Source: CAZKYX01 sp964557125 (GTDB taxonomy: Bacteria > Patescibacteriota > Microgenomatia > Levybacterales > GWA1-39-11). Taken from it: DNA of 7,983 nucleotides. Position 1 is the stretch's first letter, and each line of letters begins with the position of its first letter. The translations under genes were made by a program, and so were the position numbers. The stretch lies in contig CAZKYX010000041.1 in NCBI GenBank assembly GCA_964557125.1, forward strand, positions 1 through 7,983, written 5' to 3'. Under the pieces are notes generated by a model that saw nothing but the letters and a program-made list of their open reading frames with translations, had not been told where the DNA came from and searched no databases. Below, piece by piece: positions 7,016 to 7,983 of the stretch.

Positions 7016-7331
7016 TAAGAATTGATTGGGAAACAAATGCTGTTAGTGCCCAGGCGATAGAAATAATAACTAAGCCAATGACGGCATTAATTATCATAGA
7101 TTTGCCTCCTGCAACTCCGGCAGGATTGCCTCCGCTTAAAATTATTCGAAATGCACCAATAGCAATAAGAATTATTGAAACTAAAAAAGCGAAAGGAAAA
7201 ACAAAATAAACCATTGCGTTACTGATAAACCCTCCAACGGAGCTAGCGGAGCCACTGTTGAATTCGGTAATAGGATTACCGACACCTGACTCACCTAGCC
7301 TGATAGCAATATTTTTGGTTTCGTTTAGCAT
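6999..7331 (-). CDS. T4SS pilin-like protein B, no signal peptide (110 aa)
   Basis: The start overlaps the stop of pilin A by one base (TAATG on the minus strand), so the N terminus is well fixed by coupling. Unlike its neighbours it has no N-terminal hydrophobic signal: the first 38 residues are polar (MLNETKNIAIRLGESGVGNP). TM1 covers about 40-62, the loop reads FRIILSGGNPAGVAGGKS, and TM2 covers about 79-104. There is no cysteine. The basic loop should stay inside, which would place the 38-residue N terminus outside without a cleavable signal. The N-P-x-G loop groups it with A and F. It may be a membrane-anchored or priming variant rather than a major pilin; that is inference. Confidence 0.8.
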   Translation of the reverse strand: MLNETKNIAIRLGESGVGNPITEFNSGSASSVGGFISNAMVYFVFPFAFLVSIILIAIGAFRIILSGGNPAGVAGGKSMIINAVIGLVIISIAWALTAFVSQSILNVYVT

Positions 7332-7933
7332 TATGGTGCGTATATGTCGCTGGTTGCCTCTATGCCTGGAAGGTTGAGGATATTGGCTCCAATTATTTCT
7401 AGAATTGTGACTGCAAAAACAATAAACAATAAACCGGAGATTGCTGAAATTATCATTTCGCGACCTGCATTAATTCCGCTTGGATTGCCGGCAGAAGTAA
7501 CAATTCTGACTGCGCCAAAACCCGCAAGAATAAAAGCAACGACGGCAGCAATTGATATTGAGACGGTTAGAATTGTAGTTATTGTGCTACCACCACTATC
7601 GCCAGTATCAAATTCTAATACTCCGCCAATTGAACAAGTTGGATTACAAGGGATGGATGAGTCTCCACTTGATCCACCGCCTCCACTTGTTTCGCCTGAT
7701 CCTACGCCTGCCCCGCCTGCAAGCGCAGTTTCGCATGACGCTTGGGAGTTGTAATGTGGAAGATCTCCTCCAAAAGTAGCAGATATACAAGAAATTGTTC
7801 CACCAACGTTTCGAATAAACCAATAAGTTGCAGCGTTTGTGGAGTTTGTTGGCAGGAATGAGGTAATTACGAAATTAAATACTAAAAAGAATGATAATAA
7901 AAATGTTTTTAGAACAAGCGTGTTTTTGGGCAT
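7331..7933 (-). CDS. T4SS pilin-like protein A with Cys-containing ectodomain (200 aa)
   Basis: This is the first gene of the minus-strand cluster. A signal peptide spans 1-35 (LLSFFLVFNFVITSF core, ending TNAA before TYW). An exported region of about 80 residues follows with cysteines at 49, 67, 96 and 100, the last two in PCNPTC. Between them is a Gly/Ser-rich linker (about 73-92). TM1 spans about 117-141, the loop reads VRIVTSAGNPSGINAGRE, and TM2 spans about 161-186. It is longer than typical VirB2-like pilins because of the ectodomain, so it may be a tip, adhesin-like or minor pilin. The ATG at 7933 directly precedes the signal peptide and lies 18 bp from a divergent gene. The two-TM pilin-like core is clear; a tip role is inference. 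Confidence 0.82.
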   Translation of the reverse strand: MPKNTLVLKTFLLSFFLVFNFVITSFLPTNSTNAATYWFIRNVGGTISCISATFGGDLPHYNSQASCETALAGGAGVGSGETSGGGGSSGDSSIPCNPTCSIGGVLEFDTGDSGGSTITTILTVSISIAAVVAFILAGFGAVRIVTSAGNPSGINAGREMIISAISGLLFIVFAVTILEIIGANILNLPGIEATSDIYAP

Positions 7934-7939
7934 AGAAGG

Positions 7940-7945
7940 TATAAT
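7940..7945 (+). promoter_or_regulatory. Perfect -10 box of the right-edge gene
   Basis: TATAAT at 7940-7945 ends six bases before the ATG at 7952. A transcription start seven bases after the box would fall on the A of the start codon, giving a leaderless mRNA. There is no TG extension and no recognisable -35 at 17 or 18 bp. Confidence 0.5.
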
Positions 7946-7951
7946 CTAACA
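7943..7951 (-). promoter_or_regulatory. Candidate extended -10 promoter of the pilin cluster
   Basis: On the minus strand TGT followed by TAGATT (four of six, keeping T1, A2 and T6) forms an extended -10. It ends nine bases before the ATG at 7933, so the leader would be about two nt. It shares three base pairs with the opposing TATAAT. A TTGACG at 7973-7978 is about 24 bp away, too far for a normal -35. Confidence 0.4.
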
Positions 7952-7983
7952 ATGACAAAGTTGCCTGCCTATCGTCAAGTTTT
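7952..7983 (+). CDS. Start of a divergent gene, cut by the window edge
   Basis: An ATG at 7952 opens a frame of ten complete codons (MTKLPAYRQV) that is still open at the end of the window. It is supported by the perfect TATAAT just upstream and by the divergent layout. Too little is present to assign a family. Confidence 0.45.
   Translation, partial: MTKLPAYRQV

Noticed and set aside
7344..7754. 136-aa open frame on the plus strand
   Set aside because: It is the antisense of pilin A. The minus-strand frame has a signal peptide, TM helices and a family motif, whereas this frame is compositionally odd, with Pro/Ile-rich mirror sequence of Gly codons and TM helices.
7973..7978. TTGACG on the minus strand as -35 of the pilin cluster
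   Set aside because: The spacer to the candidate -10 is about 24 bp, well outside the usual 16-19, and it lies in the start of the divergent gene.
1..7983. Mycoplasma-type (TGA = Trp) or Gracilibacteria-type (TGA = Gly) code
   Set aside because: Long genes contain no in-frame TGA, Trp uses TGG, and all nine complete genes end in TAA. A recoded TGA should appear within the coding sequences.

Overview
The window is low-GC bacterial DNA that reads best as a member of the Candidate Phyla Radiation (Patescibacteria; a Microgenomates-like lineage is possible but not proven). The reasons are a tandem array of divergent type IV secretion (T4SS) pilin-like genes next to a VirB6/TrbL-like membrane protein, tight packing, almost no Shine-Dalgarno sites, and large proteins with no recognisable family. 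All nine complete genes stop with TAA. Trp is encoded by TGG and no gene contains an in-frame TGA, so there is no sign of a recoded TGA.

Layout. Bases 1-41 hold a promoter for a plus-strand gene (42-2303) encoding a cysteine-free, charged, soluble 753-residue protein of unknown function. It converges, with a 26-base gap, on a long minus-strand cluster that fills 2330-7933. In order of transcription the cluster encodes: pilin-like protein A (200 aa, Cys-containing ectodomain), B (110 aa, no signal peptide), C (about 112 aa), D (148 aa), E (124 aa from a probable ATA start), an intergenic hairpin followed by a candidate second promoter, pilin-like F (133 aa), an exported 403-aa protein of unknown family with four cysteines, and a 567-aa polytopic VirB6/TrbL-like protein. 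At the right edge a second plus-strand gene begins at 7952 and runs out of the window. It is separated from the cluster by only 18 bp, in which two -10 elements overlap.

How the genes may work together. The six pilin-like proteins share one architecture: an exported or translocated N terminus, a TM helix, a short basic loop with S-x-G-[NDE]-P, and a second TM helix. The VirB6-like protein would be the inner-membrane channel component, and the 403-aa protein a secreted or surface partner. No VirB4, VirD4 or VirB11 ATPase and no relaxase is present, so any energising components must be encoded elsewhere. The strongest oddities are the ATA start of pilin E behind a near-consensus Shine-Dalgarno, the hairpin/direct-repeat/promoter block at 5730-5803, and the overlapping divergent promoters at 7934-7951. 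Function beyond family resemblance is inference.
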